A stretch of DNA of 64,000 nucleotides from Stutzerimonas stutzeri (GCF_024448895.1 NZ_JAMOIC010000003.1:289793-353792); one strand, 5' to 3'. Shown: positions 40,926 through 49,721, counted from the first letter of the stretch. Notes: a model not told the origin generated them from the letters alone. Numbers and translations: made by a program.

Positions 40926-43900
40926 ATGACCGCAGCCGTGCTTGATAACACCACCGGCCAAGTGCGCCGCATTGCCGGCCGCAAGGGTGGCGAGAAGACC
41001 CCGCGCAGCCCGGTGATCGCGCCCGACAGCGTGCGTTCGACCGCATATGCCAAGGTGCTGCTGGCCCTGGGCGAAGGCGAGTTTGCCGCCGATGCTAATG
41101 GCCAGCTTGATGGCCGGAATATCTATCTCGACGGCACCCCGCTGCTGGCGGCTGACGGGACCGAGAACTTTCCGGGCGTCAAATGGGAGTTTCGCCCCGG
41201 CACGCCGCATCAGGAGCATATCGCTGGGCTGCCCGCGGTCGAGAACGAAACCGCCCTGGGTGTCGAGCTGCGCAGCGGTGCGCCCCTGGTGCGAGCGATC
41301 AGCAATTCGCAGCTGTCGGCGGTACGGGTTCGCGTGTCATGGCCCATGCTGCAGCAGCAGCAAAGCAATGGCGACGTGGTGGGCTATCGCATCGACTACG
41401 CCATCGACCTGGCCACCGATGGCGGCAGCTATGTCGAGGTGGCCACCTACACGCTGAACGACAAGGTAACAAGCAAGTACGAGCGCACCCACCGCATCGA
41501 CCTACCCACCAGCGCCACCGGCTGGCAGCTGCGCGTGCGTCGCTTGACGGCCAACCAGAACAACCCGGCCATTGCCGACACCATGCGCGTCGAGGCCATC
41601 ACCGAGGTCATCGACGCAAAGCTGCGTTACCCCAACACGGCGCTGCTGTTCGTGCAGTTCGATGCCTCGCAGTTTTCCGGCATCCCCCAAGTGGCGGTCG
41701 AGACGCGCGGGCGTATCGTGCGCGTGCCGTCCAACTATGAACCCTCGACCCGCAGCTATTCGGGAATCTGGGACGGCACGTTTAAATGGGCCTGGACCGA
41801 TAACCCCGCCTGGGTCTGGTACGACATTCTGCTGGGGCCGCGCTTCGGCCTGGGCCGCCGCCTAAACGCCGCCCAGGTTGACAAGTGGGAGCTGTACCGC
41901 ATCGCGCAGTATTGCGACCAGCTTGTTCCTGACGGCAAGGGCGGCACCGAGCCGCGCTTTACCTGCAACGTCTATTTTCAAAAGAAGGCTGACGCCTGGG
42001 TCGTGCTGCGCGACCTGGCGGCGATCTTTCGCGGCATGGGCTATTGGGCCAATTCGCAGATGGTCGCCATGGCCGACATGCCGCGCGACGTCGACTACCA
42101 GTTCACCCGCGCGAACGTCGTCGACGGCAAATTCAGCTACACCGGCGGGTCACAGAAAGCCCGGCACAGCATGGCGCTGGTCAGCTTTGACGACCCCGAA
42201 AACGGCTATCAAAGCGACGTTGAGCCGGTGGCCAATAACGCCCTGGTGCGCCGCTACGGCGTCAATCAGGTGGAAGTGTCGGCCATCGGCTGCACCCGCC
42301 GCAGCGAGGCGAACCGCCGCGGGCAGTGGCTGCTACTGACGAACAAGGCCGACCGATCGGTTAACTTCCGCGTGGGGCTGGACGGGATTATCCCGCTGCC
42401 TGGCCGCATCATTGCGGTGGCCGACGAGCTGTTGGCAGGGCGCGTCCTGGGCGGTCGCATCAGCGCCGTGGCAGGGCGGCAGATCACTCTCGACCGTGAC
42501 GCCCTGGTCAACCCCGGTGACCGTCTGGTGTTGAACCTGCCCAACGGCACCGCCGAGGGCCGCACCGTGGAAAGCGTCGCGGCCCGCGTCGTGACCGTCA
42601 CGACGGCTTATAGCCAGGTGCCGCGCGCGCAATCGGCGTGGACGCTGGACGCCGCCGACCTGACGTTTCAGCAATACCGCGTATTGCGCGTGGGCCGCCC
42701 TGAGCCTGGGCAGTTCGAAATCAGCGCAGTGCAGCACGACCCGGCGAAGTATGCCGCCATCGACACCGGCGCGCGGCTGGAGGATCGCCCGATTTCCGTG
42801 CGCCCTGCAGGCGTGCAGGTGGCCCCGGCAAACGTCACCGTGACCAGCACCACCCGCGTGGTGCAGGGCCTTGCAGTCACCACCCTGCGCGCCGGCTGGG
42901 ACGCTGCGCCCGGCGCGGTCGCCTATGAAGCCGAATGGCGCAAGGATGACGGCCAGTGGCTTGCTGTTCCGCGTGGTTCGGCTCAGGGCTTCGAGGTGCC
43001 GGGCATCTATGCCGGGCGCTATCTGGTACGGGTGCGGGCCATCAACCCGATGGACGTGGCTTCGCTGCCGGCGTACAGCCAGGAAACCCAACTCAACGGC
43101 AAGGAAGGCGCACCGCCTGCGGTGGCCTTCCTGACGGCCACGCCGTTGCTGTTCGGCATTGGCCTGGCCTGGGGCTTTCCGCCCGAAGGCGCGGCCGATA
43201 CCCAGCGAACCGAAATCCAATACAACACCAGCCCCGCGGTAGAGGGGGCCATGCACCTGGGTGATTACGCCTACCCGGCCAACGGCCACACCATGCTGGG
43301 CCTAAAGGCGGGCGTGACCTTCCATTTCCGCGCGCGCCTGGTGGATCGCACCGGCAACGTGGGGCCGTGGTCGGACTGGGTGATGGGGCAGTCGAGCAGT
43401 GACGCCACGCCGATTCTGGAAGCCGTCGCCGGGCAGATAGGCGACACCGAACTGGGGCAGCACATAAAGGACCGGTTAGACCTGATCGACGGCACTGGCC
43501 CCGGCTCGGTTAACGAGCGCCTGCAAAGCGTGGTCGACGTGCTGGCCTATGTGTCGACGAAGGCCTACGCCAGCGGCGAGACGGTGCGCCAGGGTCAGCG
43601 CTTGTATCAGGCCACCCAGGCCGTGCCAGTCGAAACCCCACCGCCGAACGCCGCTTATTGGCTCGACATTGGCCAGGTTGTGCAGCAAGCCAACGCCCTG
43701 GCCGGGCAGGTATCGCAGAACACCACCGCCATCGAGCAGACCGAACAGGGCTTGCAAGCCCAGTCCGAACGGCTCGACGGCGTGTTTGCCCAGGTCAACC
43801 CGCCCCTGGCGGGTGATACCAGCTGGAACGCCGGCAGCACCACGGTGATGGCCGGGGTGTGGTCGGAGCAATCCGCCCGTGCCAGTGAGGATATGGCCCT

Positions 43901-44525
43901 CGGTCGGCGCATCGACACGGTGACCGCCCAGGTGGGCGACAACACTGCATTGATTCGTTCCGAGCAGACGGCCCGCGCCGATGCAGTCAGCGCCCTGGCA
44001 AAGCGAGTCGATACCGTCGTCGCAGAGCTGGGCGAAGACCTGCGCGCCACGGTCGAGCAAACCAGCGAAGTAGTGGCGGGGCTCGATGGCAAGCTGCAGG
44101 CCATGTATTCGGTGAAGTTGGGCGTGACCAGTGGCGGGCAGTATTACGCCGCCGGCATGGGCATCGGCATCGAGAACACCCCGGAAGGCATGCAGAGCCA
44201 GGTGCTGTTTCAGGCTGACCGCTTTGCTGTCATCAACGTGGCAAATGGGCAGATCACCACGCCGTTCGTGATTCAGGGCGGGCAGGTGTTCATCAACTCG
44301 GCGGTGATCGGCGAAGGCACCATCGGAATGGCCCAGATTGCCACCGCACTGCAGTCGACCGACTACGTGGCCGGTTCGCAGGGCTGGCGGCTGGACAAGG
44401 CCGGCACCTTCGAAATCAACGGCAGCGTGCCGGGCCAGGGGCGCATGCAGATGACGCACCGGGCGTTGAAGTTTTGGGACGGCAACAACGTGTTGCGCGT
44501 GCAGGCAGGAGACCTAACAGCATGA
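40926..44525 (+). CDS. tail tip host-specificity protein (lambda J-like)
   Basis: 1199 residues from the ATG at 40926 (AAGGAAACG ahead). N-terminal J core (SVRSTAYAKVLLALGEGEFA..FPGVKWEFRPGTPHQEHIAG), fibronectin-type repeats in the middle (GLAVTTLRAGWDAAPGAVAYEAEWRKDDGQW), a coiled-coil part (about 930-1060) and a C-terminal domain common to J proteins (SVKLGVTSGGQYYAAGMGIGIENTPEGMQSQVLFQADRFAVIN). It recognises the receptor. Confidence 0.94.
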   Translation: MTAAVLDNTTGQVRRIAGRKGGEKTPRSPVIAPDSVRSTAYAKVLLALGEGEFAADANGQLDGRNIYLDGTPLLAADGTENFPGVKWEFRPGTPHQEHIAGLPAVENETALGVELRSGAPLVRAISNSQLSAVRVRVSWPMLQQQQSNGDVVGYRIDYAIDLATDGGSYVEVATYTLNDKVTSKYERTHRIDLPTSATGWQLRVRRLTANQNNPAIADTMRVEAITEVIDAKLRYPNTALLFVQFDASQFSGIPQVAVETRGRIVRVPSNYEPSTRSYSGIWDGTFKWAWTDNPAWVWYDILLGPRFGLGRRLNAAQVDKWELYRIAQYCDQLVPDGKGGTEPRFTCNVYFQKKADAWVVLRDLAAIFRGMGYWANSQMVAMADMPRDVDYQFTRANVVDGKFSYTGGSQKARHSMALVSFDDPENGYQSDVEPVANNALVRRYGVNQVEVSAIGCTRRSEANRRGQWLLLTNKADRSVNFRVGLDGIIPLPGRIIAVADELLAGRVLGGRISAVAGRQITLDRDALVNPGDRLVLNLPNGTAEGRTVESVAARVVTVTTAYSQVPRAQSAWTLDAADLTFQQYRVLRVGRPEPGQFEISAVQHDPAKYAAIDTGARLEDRPISVRPAGVQVAPANVTVTSTTRVVQGLAVTTLRAGWDAAPGAVAYEAEWRKDDGQWLAVPRGSAQGFEVPGIYAGRYLVRVRAINPMDVASLPAYSQETQLNGKEGAPPAVAFLTATPLLFGIGLAWGFPPEGAADTQRTEIQYNTSPAVEGAMHLGDYAYPANGHTMLGLKAGVTFHFRARLVDRTGNVGPWSDWVMGQSSSDATPILEAVAGQIGDTELGQHIKDRLDLIDGTGPGSVNERLQSVVDVLAYVSTKAYASGETVRQGQRLYQATQAVPVETPPPNAAYWLDIGQVVQQANALAGQVSQNTTAIEQTEQGLQAQSERLDGVFAQVNPPLAGDTSWNAGSTTVMAGVWSEQSARASEDMALGRRIDTVTAQVGDNTALIRSEQTARADAVSALAKRVDTVVAELGEDLRATVEQTSEVVAGLDGKLQAMYSVKLGVTSGGQYYAAGMGIGIENTPEGMQSQVLFQADRFAVINVANGQITTPFVIQGGQVFINSAVIGEGTIGMAQIATALQSTDYVAGSQGWRLDKAGTFEINGSVPGQGRMQMTHRALKFWDGNNVLRVQAGDLTA

Positions 44526-45538
44526 TCGGCGGCTTTAGAACATGGGACGGCCAAGGACGGCTGCAGCTGGATACGTCGACGTTTACCTATCAGATCGTGG
44601 CTAACGTCTATGTGAACTTTGCAGCCACCGCCGTGCTGAATATCCCGATAACGGGCGACGCGAGCAATCATTGCGCTGTGGTGCTACCGCTGAGCGGCAC
44701 GAAAGATAACAGCTTCATGCCGCATATCGTGGTGCAAGCCAACAACGTGCAGCTGACGCGGTATCACCCAGCCAGCCCTGGCGCCAACACCACCACCAAC
44801 ACCGCGCGCGTTCTGGTGTTCAAGTTTCGCCCGGCGGCCGGGGCGCCCGGCCCTTCTGGCTCCTACGGCTTTCGGGCGACCAACGATGCAAACTATGTGC
44901 AGATTGACACCGAGGCGCCGCGGCTGTCGGTGCTGTGCAGCGGCAGTTATCAGGGCGCCTCATACACGGTGACGGTTGGTTTTCCGGCTGCGATCACCAC
45001 CGCCGAGCCCCCGTGCGTGTTTATCCGGCCATCGACCACCACCGCGACGGAGCTGTACGGGCAGGTGTTGATTCTAGGCAGCTCGGGCAACTGGACGGGC
45101 TTTCAGATCACCACCCGAAACGTGGGCTTCTTGCCCAGTGGCAAATGGTTCGCGGCGGTGTTCGCGCCTACGCCAAGCGCCACCTATGGGCTGCGGCTGT
45201 CCGATGGCGCCGCAAAGGTCACGTATGACTCTGGCGCCGCGCCGGCGGTGGTCACCAGCGTGGTGCAGGGCTGGACTTATTCCGGCGCGGTAGCCGGCGC
45301 CCTGGCTGGGCACTACTACTGGCGTTCGCCCTACATGGTGCGCGAGGACGAATACGTAATGATTAACCCCTTCACGCTGCCGGCCTTGTCGGCCACATCG
45401 GCAACCGCTTCGCCTACTGCCATCAGCCTTAACTATGCCGGCCAGTACGCCGAGATTTACCAGCAAGGCCCTGGCGGCACGGTGTTTATGGACAAGGGCA
45501 ACATTCCGGCTGTATTCGCGCGGCTGTTCATTGCCTGA
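44522..45538 (+). CDS. tail tip-associated protein
   Basis: 338 residues, ATGA overlap with the J-like gene. Start MIGGFRTWDGQGRLQLDTSTFTYQIV is common in proteins placed after J in Pseudomonas phages. Predicted beta-rich. Likely part of the tail tip or an adaptor for a fibre; no enzyme motif seen. Confidence 0.65.
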   Translation: MIGGFRTWDGQGRLQLDTSTFTYQIVANVYVNFAATAVLNIPITGDASNHCAVVLPLSGTKDNSFMPHIVVQANNVQLTRYHPASPGANTTTNTARVLVFKFRPAAGAPGPSGSYGFRATNDANYVQIDTEAPRLSVLCSGSYQGASYTVTVGFPAAITTAEPPCVFIRPSTTTATELYGQVLILGSSGNWTGFQITTRNVGFLPSGKWFAAVFAPTPSATYGLRLSDGAAKVTYDSGAAPAVVTSVVQGWTYSGAVAGALAGHYYWRSPYMVREDEYVMINPFTLPALSATSATASPTAISLNYAGQYAEIYQQGPGGTVFMDKGNIPAVFARLFIA

Positions 45539-45562
45539 TCGCCTAGTTAAGAAACCTGTCTG

Positions 45563-45585
45563 CCCGCTTATTGCGGGTTTTTTTT
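45563..45585 (+). terminator. hairpin with T-run before endolysin gene
   Basis: CCCGC, loop TTATT, GCGGG, then eight T. Ends the tail module; the endolysin ATG follows in about 17 bp. Confidence 0.75.
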
Positions 45586-45601
45586 ATCTGGAGAAAAGAC
45601 G

Positions 45602-46153
45602 ATGCAGATAACAGAGCAGCAGCTGCTGCATGTGATGCCTAACGTCCGCCGAAACGCGGGCGTTTTTGTTTCCGCTATCAACGCGATGTGCCATCGCTGG
45701 CAAATCAACACGCCCAAGCGCATGGCTGCATTTCTGGCGCAGATCGGTCATGAGTCGGGGCAGTTGCGTTATGTAAGAGAGCTAGGAAGCGATGCCTACC
45801 TGACGAAGTACGACACGGGACCATTGGCGTTGCGCCTCGGCAACACACCGGAGGCAGACGGAGATGGGCAGCGGTACCGCGGACGTGGGCTGATTCAGAT
45901 AACTGGCCGCTTCAACTACCTCAAGTGCAGCGTTGGCCTGTTCGGCGATGACCGCCTGATCAATGAGCCCGAGCTGTTGGAGCAACCACACTGGGCGGCA
46001 GAGTCGGCCGGCTGGTTCTGGTTCGTCAAAGGCCTCAACGTCAAAGCCGATGCGCTCGACTTCGTGGGTATCACCCGAACCATCAACGGTGGGACCAACG
46101 GCCTGGCCGATCGACGAGAGCTGTGGGCTAGAGCGCGCGAGGTAATCGTATGA
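45602..46153 (+). CDS. endolysin, glycoside hydrolase family 19
   Basis: 183 residues. GH19 chitinase-like lysozyme: catalytic Glu in AQIGHESGQLRYV, GRGLIQITGRFNY, and the end FVGITRTINGGTNGLADR. No signal peptide, so it needs the holin to reach the cell wall. The stop overlaps the Rz start. Confidence 0.9.
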   Translation: MQITEQQLLHVMPNVRRNAGVFVSAINAMCHRWQINTPKRMAAFLAQIGHESGQLRYVRELGSDAYLTKYDTGPLALRLGNTPEADGDGQRYRGRGLIQITGRFNYLKCSVGLFGDDRLINEPELLEQPHWAAESAGWFWFVKGLNVKADALDFVGITRTINGGTNGLADRRELWARAREVIV

Positions 46154-46713
46154 ACCTCGCCGATCTGATCCCGCCGCAGTATCGGCTCGTGCTTGCCATA
46201 GTCGCCGTTCTTGTCGGGCTGGGTGCGGCCGCAGCAGGCGGTGCGCTCGTGCAGAGTTGGCGGATGGGTGAGCAGATGGCCACGCTGCATGCGGAACACC
46301 AAACCCAGCTAAGGGTGACCGCTGAAACACACGCGGCCGTAATCCTTCAACAACAGGCAGACCGGCTAGCCCTTGAGGCGCGGCTGACCGATCTTGACAA
46401 CAATTCCACCGAGGATCTGACTCATGCTAAAGACGAAAACGAACGCTTGCGCCGGCTGTATGGTGCTGCTGATGATGAGCGCAAGCGGCTGCGCATCGAA
46501 GTCGTCGTTGCCCGTAACGACGCCACAGTGTCCGCCGCCACCGTCGCCGGCAGCGTGGGCGATGCAACCAGCGTCGAACTCAGTCCAGCAGCTGGATCAG
46601 CTGTTTGGGATATCCGAGGTGGAATGAAGGCTGATCAGGCTAAGATCGCCTACTTGCAGGGCTATGTCTGCCTAATCAAGCCTGACGCGCCAGGGTGCGG
46701 TAAAAGGAATTGA
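46150..46713 (+). CDS. i-spanin (Rz-like)
   Basis: 187 residues. One N-terminal inner-membrane segment (LVLAIVAVLVGLGAAAAGGAL) followed by long periplasmic helices (about 40-125). Placed after the endolysin and holding a nested lipoprotein frame, so it fits the Rz role in fusing the membranes at lysis. Confidence 0.82.
   Translation: MNLADLIPPQYRLVLAIVAVLVGLGAAAAGGALVQSWRMGEQMATLHAEHQTQLRVTAETHAAVILQQQADRLALEARLTDLDNNSTEDLTHAKDENERLRRLYGAADDERKRLRIEVVVARNDATVSAATVAGSVGDATSVELSPAAGSAVWDIRGGMKADQAKIAYLQGYVCLIKPDAPGCGKRN
46424..46627 (+). CDS. o-spanin (Rz1-like) nested in Rz
   Basis: 67 residues in the +1 frame wholly inside the Rz gene. Lipoprotein signal ending in MSASGC, then a Pro-rich short body (PQCPPPPSPAAW), the usual features of Rz1. 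Confidence 0.8.
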   Translation: MLKTKTNACAGCMVLLMMSASGCASKSSLPVTTPQCPPPPSPAAWAMQPASNSVQQLDQLFGISEVE

Positions 46714-46733
46714 TTTCGATCAGATCCAAAAGA

Positions 46734-47033
46734 TCAGTTCACCGACTGGCAGAGCCAAGACTGGGCATAGGCAACACCGTCCACGATCTCGATGCCGCTC
46801 AGCGTGAATCCGTTCGTGGCCATGCTGTACAGGCTGACATCCATCAACGGCGGAATGACGCTGCTCTCGAGCGGATTATCAAAGACAAGGTTGGCAACCT
46901 GTGACGGCCTGCCGAGCTCTGGCGGGTTTTGATGCACGATTCGTACGTCACCGTAGATGGGCTGCACTCGGCTCAGCTCACGGTTATCTATCGACTTGCC
47001 AAGTACTCGCCTGCGCCTGACGTTGAAATACAT
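46734..47033 (-). CDS. hypothetical protein behind SRAP gene
   Basis: 99 residues, starting MYFNVRRRRVLGKSIDNRELS. It begins 2 bp after the SRAP stop, so both form one leftward operon against the late genes. No domain recognised. Proteins of this kind beside SRAP genes occur in Pseudomonas prophages. Confidence 0.55.
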   Translation of the reverse strand: MYFNVRRRRVLGKSIDNRELSRVQPIYGDVRIVHQNPPELGRPSQVANLVFDNPLESSVIPPLMDVSLYSMATNGFTLSGIEIVDGVAYAQSWLCQSVN

Positions 47034-47035
47034 GG

Positions 47036-47737
47036 CTACAGCACCGGGTCGCTGATCCGCTCAATGAGGCGAGCCCCTTCGTTCCGCACATTGCCGACTG
47101 CTGCTGGAACGGGATACCAGTCGAACTCATCGACCGCCAGGCCATGCTCGATCGCGATATCTTCAGCCTCGTTCGGATCAAGCTCGGGGTCCAGCCAATG
47201 CGCGGCGCAGTCAGGGGATAGCACAAGCGGACGCCGGTCGTGAATGTCCAGCATTCCGGCACCGCTGCTCGCCGTGATGATTACGAACCCGTCACCGTCG
47301 CGTGGCTCAGCCATACCGCCGCGCTGGAACTGGCCGATCGCTGCGAAGAAGCAGGGCTCGTCCGTCTTCAGCTTGATCAGGTAGGGCTGCTTGATCTTCG
47401 GATTGGCCTCGTCCTTCTTCCATTCATACCAGCCATCAGCCGGCACGATCGCACGGCCGCTCTTCCAAACGTCGCGGAAGAACTTCGAGGTGGCTGCAGT
47501 CTCTACCCTGGCGTTGATCGCCGGCGGCCTTTTCCCCTGCGCCCAGAACGGGGCGTATCCCCACTTGACCGGCTCCATGCGCAGCCCGTCGTCGTCCTGA
47601 TGCAGCAGCTGGACCCGGGATTGTGGCGGCACGTTGTAGCGCCCGAGTGGTTCAGGGCTCAGCCCGCCGATAGTCATCTGCCCCAGCGCTTCCATATATT
47701 CGACTGGGTACCGGTACTGCGTGATTCTTCCGCACAT
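47036..47737 (-). CDS. SOS response-associated peptidase (YedK/HMCES, SRAP)
   Basis: 233 residues from the ATG at 47737 so that Cys is residue 2 (MCGRITQY), which crosslinks to abasic sites in single-stranded DNA after Met removal. Other SRAP residues: Asn in INARVET, Glu in PADGWYEWKK, His in DIHDRRPLVLS. It could guard phage or host DNA during replication, or interfere with abasic-site-forming defence. No LexA box seen upstream. It lies against attR, away from the lytic genes. Confidence 0.88.
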   Translation of the reverse strand: MCGRITQYRYPVEYMEALGQMTIGGLSPEPLGRYNVPPQSRVQLLHQDDDGLRMEPVKWGYAPFWAQGKRPPAINARVETAATSKFFRDVWKSGRAIVPADGWYEWKKDEANPKIKQPYLIKLKTDEPCFFAAIGQFQRGGMAEPRDGDGFVIITASSGAGMLDIHDRRPLVLSPDCAAHWLDPELDPNEAEDIAIEHGLAVDEFDWYPVPAAVGNVRNEGARLIERISDPVL

Positions 47738-47910
47738 TAGGTTTTCTCGCCGAGGTGTCCTGCCAACTGAGAAATTCAAACCGAGCAGTCGTTCGTTTCT
47801 GGTGAGGCTTTGGGCGTGAACGGTATAGTGATAATGTACCGATCAGCCTGAGTACCCTCTACGCAGGTCCGTTAACGAGATATCCAGTGAAGTTCAGCGA
47901 CTCCCTCCTA
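47738..47910. other. intergenic region upstream of prophage trp leader
   Basis: About 170 bases between the divergent SRAP gene and the leader peptide; must hold the promoter that now drives trpGDC. Best guess: TTGGGC (47810-47815), 16 bp, TAATGT (47832-47837), with TATAGT and GATAAT close by. None is ideal. Confidence 0.35.
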
Positions 47911-47955
47911 ATGCGAGTGATTAAAGGGCATGCCCGTTGGCGATGGCGTGCGTGA
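47911..47955 (+). CDS. prophage-borne trp leader peptide ahead of trpGDC
   Basis: A 14-codon ORF encoding MRVIKGHARWRWRA. Same length as the trpE leader at 4878-4922 ([14 protein letters not shown]), 11 of 14 residues the same, both with the Trp-Arg-Trp end and TGA. 33 of 45 bases match. Three codons differ in amino acid; the other six differing codons change only the third base, so the peptide has been kept while the DNA drifted. It lies inside the prophage, 126 bp before the trpG ATG. A GGGCATGCCC palindrome is within it. Confidence 0.78.
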   Translation: MRVIKGHARWRWRA

Positions 47956-48008
47956 CTCATTGCTCCGAAGACTGCATTGCTTTGACGCTAAGCCCAGCTA
48001 CAAAAATA

Positions 48009-48029
48009 GCGGGTACTTAAGCGGGTATC
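48009..48029 (+). repeat. putative integrase arm-type sites, right side
   Basis: GCGGGTAC(T) at 48009 and GCGGGTATC at 48021-48029, 12 bp apart, as on the left (6618/6630). They lie between the leader peptide and trpG and overlap a small hairpin (CCC-A-GCTA / TAGCGGG, 47993-48013). Confidence 0.6.
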
Positions 48030-48081
48030 AGGAACAGGCGATTGCAGAGAAGTCTTTGTATATCAATAGGTTGGTGTGAAT

Positions 48082-48101
48082 ATGTTGCTGATGCTCGATA
48101 A
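48082..48101 (+). other. attR core (first 20 bases of trpG)
   Basis: ATGTTGCTGATGCTCGATAA, same as attL. It gives the ATG and next six codons of the restored trpG, so the protein is unchanged by integration. Confidence 0.9.
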
Positions 48102-48675
48102 CTACGATTCCTTTACCTACAACGTGGTGCAGTACCTCGGCGAACTGGGCGCGGATGTCAAAGTGGTGCGCAACGATGAGCTGAGCGTGGCGGAAATCGA
48201 AGCGCTGAACCCCGAACGCATCGTCGTTTCGCCCGGTCCCTGCACGCCGAACGAGGCGGGCGTATCACTGGAACTGATCCGTCACTTCGCTGGCAAACTG
48301 CCGATTCTTGGGGTCTGCCTTGGCCACCAGAGCATCGGCCAGGCTTTTGGCGGTGATGTGGTGCGTGCCCGGCAGGTGATGCACGGCAAGACCAGCCCGG
48401 TTCTACATGAGAACGCGGGTGTTTTTGCCGGATTGAACAATCCCCTGACCGTCACCCGTTACCACTCCCTGGTGGTCAAGCGCGAAACGCTACCTGACTG
48501 CCTGGAGATTACGGCGTGGACGCGCAAGGACGACGGCAGTGTCGATGAGATCATGGGGCTGCGGCATAAGACGCTGAACGTTGAGGGTGTCCAGTTTCAC
48601 CCCGAATCGATCATGACCGAGCAGGGCCACGAACTGTTCGCCAACTTTTTGAAGCAGACCGGAGGCGTGCGCTGA
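48082..48675 (+). CDS. trpG: anthranilate synthase component II (glutamine amidotransferase)
   Basis: 197 residues. Class I amidotransferase with Cys79 in GVCLGHQ and the His/Glu of [13 protein letters not shown]. It delivers ammonia from glutamine to TrpE. The ATG at 48082 is the att core; the in-frame GTG at 48076 is phage DNA and not needed. The ribosome site is now AGGTTGGTG from the prophage, weaker looking than the AGGAGA left beside trpE, and the distance to trpE is over 41 kb, so TrpE and TrpG are no longer made from one transcript. Confidence 0.96.
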   Translation: MLLMLDNYDSFTYNVVQYLGELGADVKVVRNDELSVAEIEALNPERIVVSPGPCTPNEAGVSLELIRHFAGKLPILGVCLGHQSIGQAFGGDVVRARQVMHGKTSPVLHENAGVFAGLNNPLTVTRYHSLVVKRETLPDCLEITAWTRKDDGSVDEIMGLRHKTLNVEGVQFHPESIMTEQGHELFANFLKQTGGVR

Positions 48676-49721
48676 TGGATATCAAGGAAGCCCTCAATCG
48701 CGTCGTTGGTCAGCTGGATCTGAGCACCGACGAAATGAAGGCGGTCATGCGCCAGATCATGACCGGTCAATGCACCGATGCCCAGATTGGCGCATTCCTT
48801 ATGGGCATGCGCATGAAGAGCGAAACAATCGATGAAATCGTCGGTGCTGTGCAGGTCATGCGCGAGCTTGCGGCACCTGTGCACTTCGATACCCATCGCC
48901 TGGTGGACACGTGTGGCACTGGTGGCGATGGGATGAACATTTTCAACGTGTCGACTGCTGCGGCCTTCGTGGTCGCTGCCGCGGGCGGCAAGGTCGCCAA
49001 GCATGGCAATCGCGCCGTATCGGGCAAGAGCGGTAGTGCTGATCTGCTTGAGGCTGCGGGCGTTTACCTTGATCTCACCCCTGAGCAGGTCGCACGTAGC
49101 GTCGATGCAGTCGGCGTCGGCTTCATGTTTGCGCCCGCGCATCACGGCGCAATGAAATTTGCCGCTGGCCCGCGACGAGAGTTGGGGCTTCGCACCCTGT
49201 TCAATATTCTTGGCCCGATGTCCAACCCGGCAGGGGTCAAGCACCAGGTACTTGGAGTGTTCAGCAAGGAACTGTGCCGGCCCATGGCTGAAGTGCTGGC
49301 CCGCCTGGGTAGCGAGCATGTACTGGTCGTGCACGCGCAGGATGGACTGGACGAAATCAGTCTGGCCGCGCCGACTTATGTTGCCGAATTGAACAAGGGC
49401 GAGATCAGCGAATACCGCATTCAGCCGGAGGACTTCGGCATCAAGAGCCAGAGCCTGATCGGTCTCAACGTAGAAGATGCGCAGGGCTCGCTGGTGTTGA
49501 TCCGAGATGCGTTGGGCCGGCGCAAGACCGAGAACGGTCAGAAAGCCGCAGACCTGATCGTCCTCAACGCCGGTGCTGCGCTTTATGCGGCGGATGTCGC
49601 GAGCAGCCTGAAGCAAGGCATCGAGATTGCTCATGATGCGCTGCACACGGGGCTGGCGCGCGACAAGCTCGAAGAATTGGTGTCCTTTACCGTGGTGTTC
49701 AAGCAGGAGAGTTCGCAATGA
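48675..49721 (+). CDS. trpD: anthranilate phosphoribosyltransferase
   Basis: 348 residues. [20 protein letters not shown] (PRPP-binding), [19 protein letters not shown] and [12 protein letters not shown] are the standard TrpD motifs. It joins anthranilate to PRPP. Start overlaps the trpG stop by 1 bp, end overlaps trpC by 4 bp. Confidence 0.97.
   Translation: MDIKEALNRVVGQLDLSTDEMKAVMRQIMTGQCTDAQIGAFLMGMRMKSETIDEIVGAVQVMRELAAPVHFDTHRLVDTCGTGGDGMNIFNVSTAAAFVVAAAGGKVAKHGNRAVSGKSGSADLLEAAGVYLDLTPEQVARSVDAVGVGFMFAPAHHGAMKFAAGPRRELGLRTLFNILGPMSNPAGVKHQVLGVFSKELCRPMAEVLARLGSEHVLVVHAQDGLDEISLAAPTYVAELNKGEISEYRIQPEDFGIKSQSLIGLNVEDAQGSLVLIRDALGRRKTENGQKAADLIVLNAGAALYAADVASSLKQGIEIAHDALHTGLARDKLEELVSFTVVFKQESSQ

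Larger units (their letters stand above)
6481..48101. mobile_element. intact temperate siphophage prophage inserted at the 5' end of trpG
   Basis: Bounded by two exact copies of ATGTTGCTGATGCTCGATAA (6481-6500 and 48082-48101); one unit spans about 41.6 kb. It holds integrase, regulators, replication, terminase, HK97-like head, long non-contractile tail (1082-residue tape measure, J-type tip protein) and lysis genes, none visibly broken. It replaces the trpE-trpG junction, the locus that holds R/F pyocins in P. aeruginosa. The tail type is inferred from lambda-like M-L-K-I-J order and the G/GT frameshift. Functional induction cannot be judged from sequence. Confidence 0.93.

Noticed and set aside
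47738-47850. LexA box upstream of the SRAP gene
   Set aside because: No CTGT-N8-ACAG pattern is present on either strand.
6481-48101. R- or F-type pyocin rather than a phage
   Set aside because: Integrase, replication, terminase, portal and capsid genes are all present, so this is a whole phage.
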